Part shown: positions 5,406 to 5,440 of the stretch, piece after piece | Numbering within the stretch: the stretch's first letter is position 1 | How the letters are laid out: each line of letters opens with the position of its first letter | Assembly: GCA_900756945.1 (NCBI GenBank) | Contig: CAAELZ010000098.1 | Location: 1-5,440, forward strand | Direction: 5' to 3' | Source: an uncultured Collinsella sp. | GTDB lineage: Bacteria > Actinomycetota > Coriobacteriia > Coriobacteriales > Coriobacteriaceae | Length of the DNA: 5,440 nt | Program-made: the position numbers and the translations under genes | Notes under the pieces: generated by a model | Seen by the model: only the letters and a program-made list of their open reading frames with translations | The model's database searches: none | What the model was told of the DNA's origin: nothing

Positions 5406-5440
5406 GCCTTGTCCTGCTCCTTCGGAGCCGCGGACAAGGC
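5406..5440. repeat. Large hairpin at the right window edge
   Basis: GCCTTGTCC (5406-5414) is the exact reverse complement of GGACAAGGC (5432-5440). Inside, GCTCC (5416-5420) pairs with GGAGC (5424-5428) around TTC, giving 14 base pairs with one small internal loop. The window ends on the last paired base, so a longer stem or a T run may lie beyond. It could be a second asd terminator or the start of another intergenic element. On the minus strand no T run follows it. Confidence 0.6.

Overview
This window holds four aspartate-family amino acid biosynthesis genes and no sign of phage, plasmid, CRISPR or transposase genes. From left to right they are homoserine kinase (thrB, minus strand), threonine synthase (thrC, minus), aspartokinase (lysC-type, plus) and aspartate-semialdehyde dehydrogenase (asd, plus). 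Strongly G/C-biased third codon positions (which also create long spurious antisense reading frames), good Shine-Dalgarno sites and the protein flavours point to a high-GC Gram-positive. An intestinal Coriobacteriia member (Collinsella-like) is my best guess, but that is inference from style, not from a marker gene.

Layout. Positions 1-50 lie downstream of thrB and contain only a small GC hairpin. thrB occupies 51-932 on the minus strand. The 205-bp gap 933-1137 carries a strong thrB ribosome binding site, a 112-bp imperfect palindrome with perfect 22-bp arms (946-1057), and a rho-independent terminator for thrC (about 1091-1123). thrC follows at 1138-2655 (minus; the start is chosen by its ribosome binding site). 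A 103-bp divergent spacer (2656-2758) must hold the promoters for thrC and lysC. lysC runs 2759-4147 (plus). A 173-bp spacer (4148-4320) has an A/T-rich hairpin, a run of TTTCG repeats, a GC-rich terminator and a likely asd promoter. asd runs 4321-5346 (plus), then a terminator, then a second perfect-looking hairpin cut by the window end.

How the genes work together. Aspartokinase phosphorylates aspartate and Asd reduces the aspartyl phosphate to aspartate semialdehyde, the branch point to lysine/diaminopimelate and to homoserine. ThrB then phosphorylates homoserine and ThrC converts O-phosphohomoserine to threonine. The linking enzyme, homoserine dehydrogenase (hom), is not in the window. 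Terminator-like hairpins lie after thrC, lysC and asd, so the genes look like a cluster of separate transcription units rather than one operon.

The only element not explained by ordinary annotation is the 112-bp palindrome one base upstream of the thrB ribosome binding site. It could be a dispersed MITE/REP-like element or a structured 5' leader. I see no convincing undescribed multi-gene system here.
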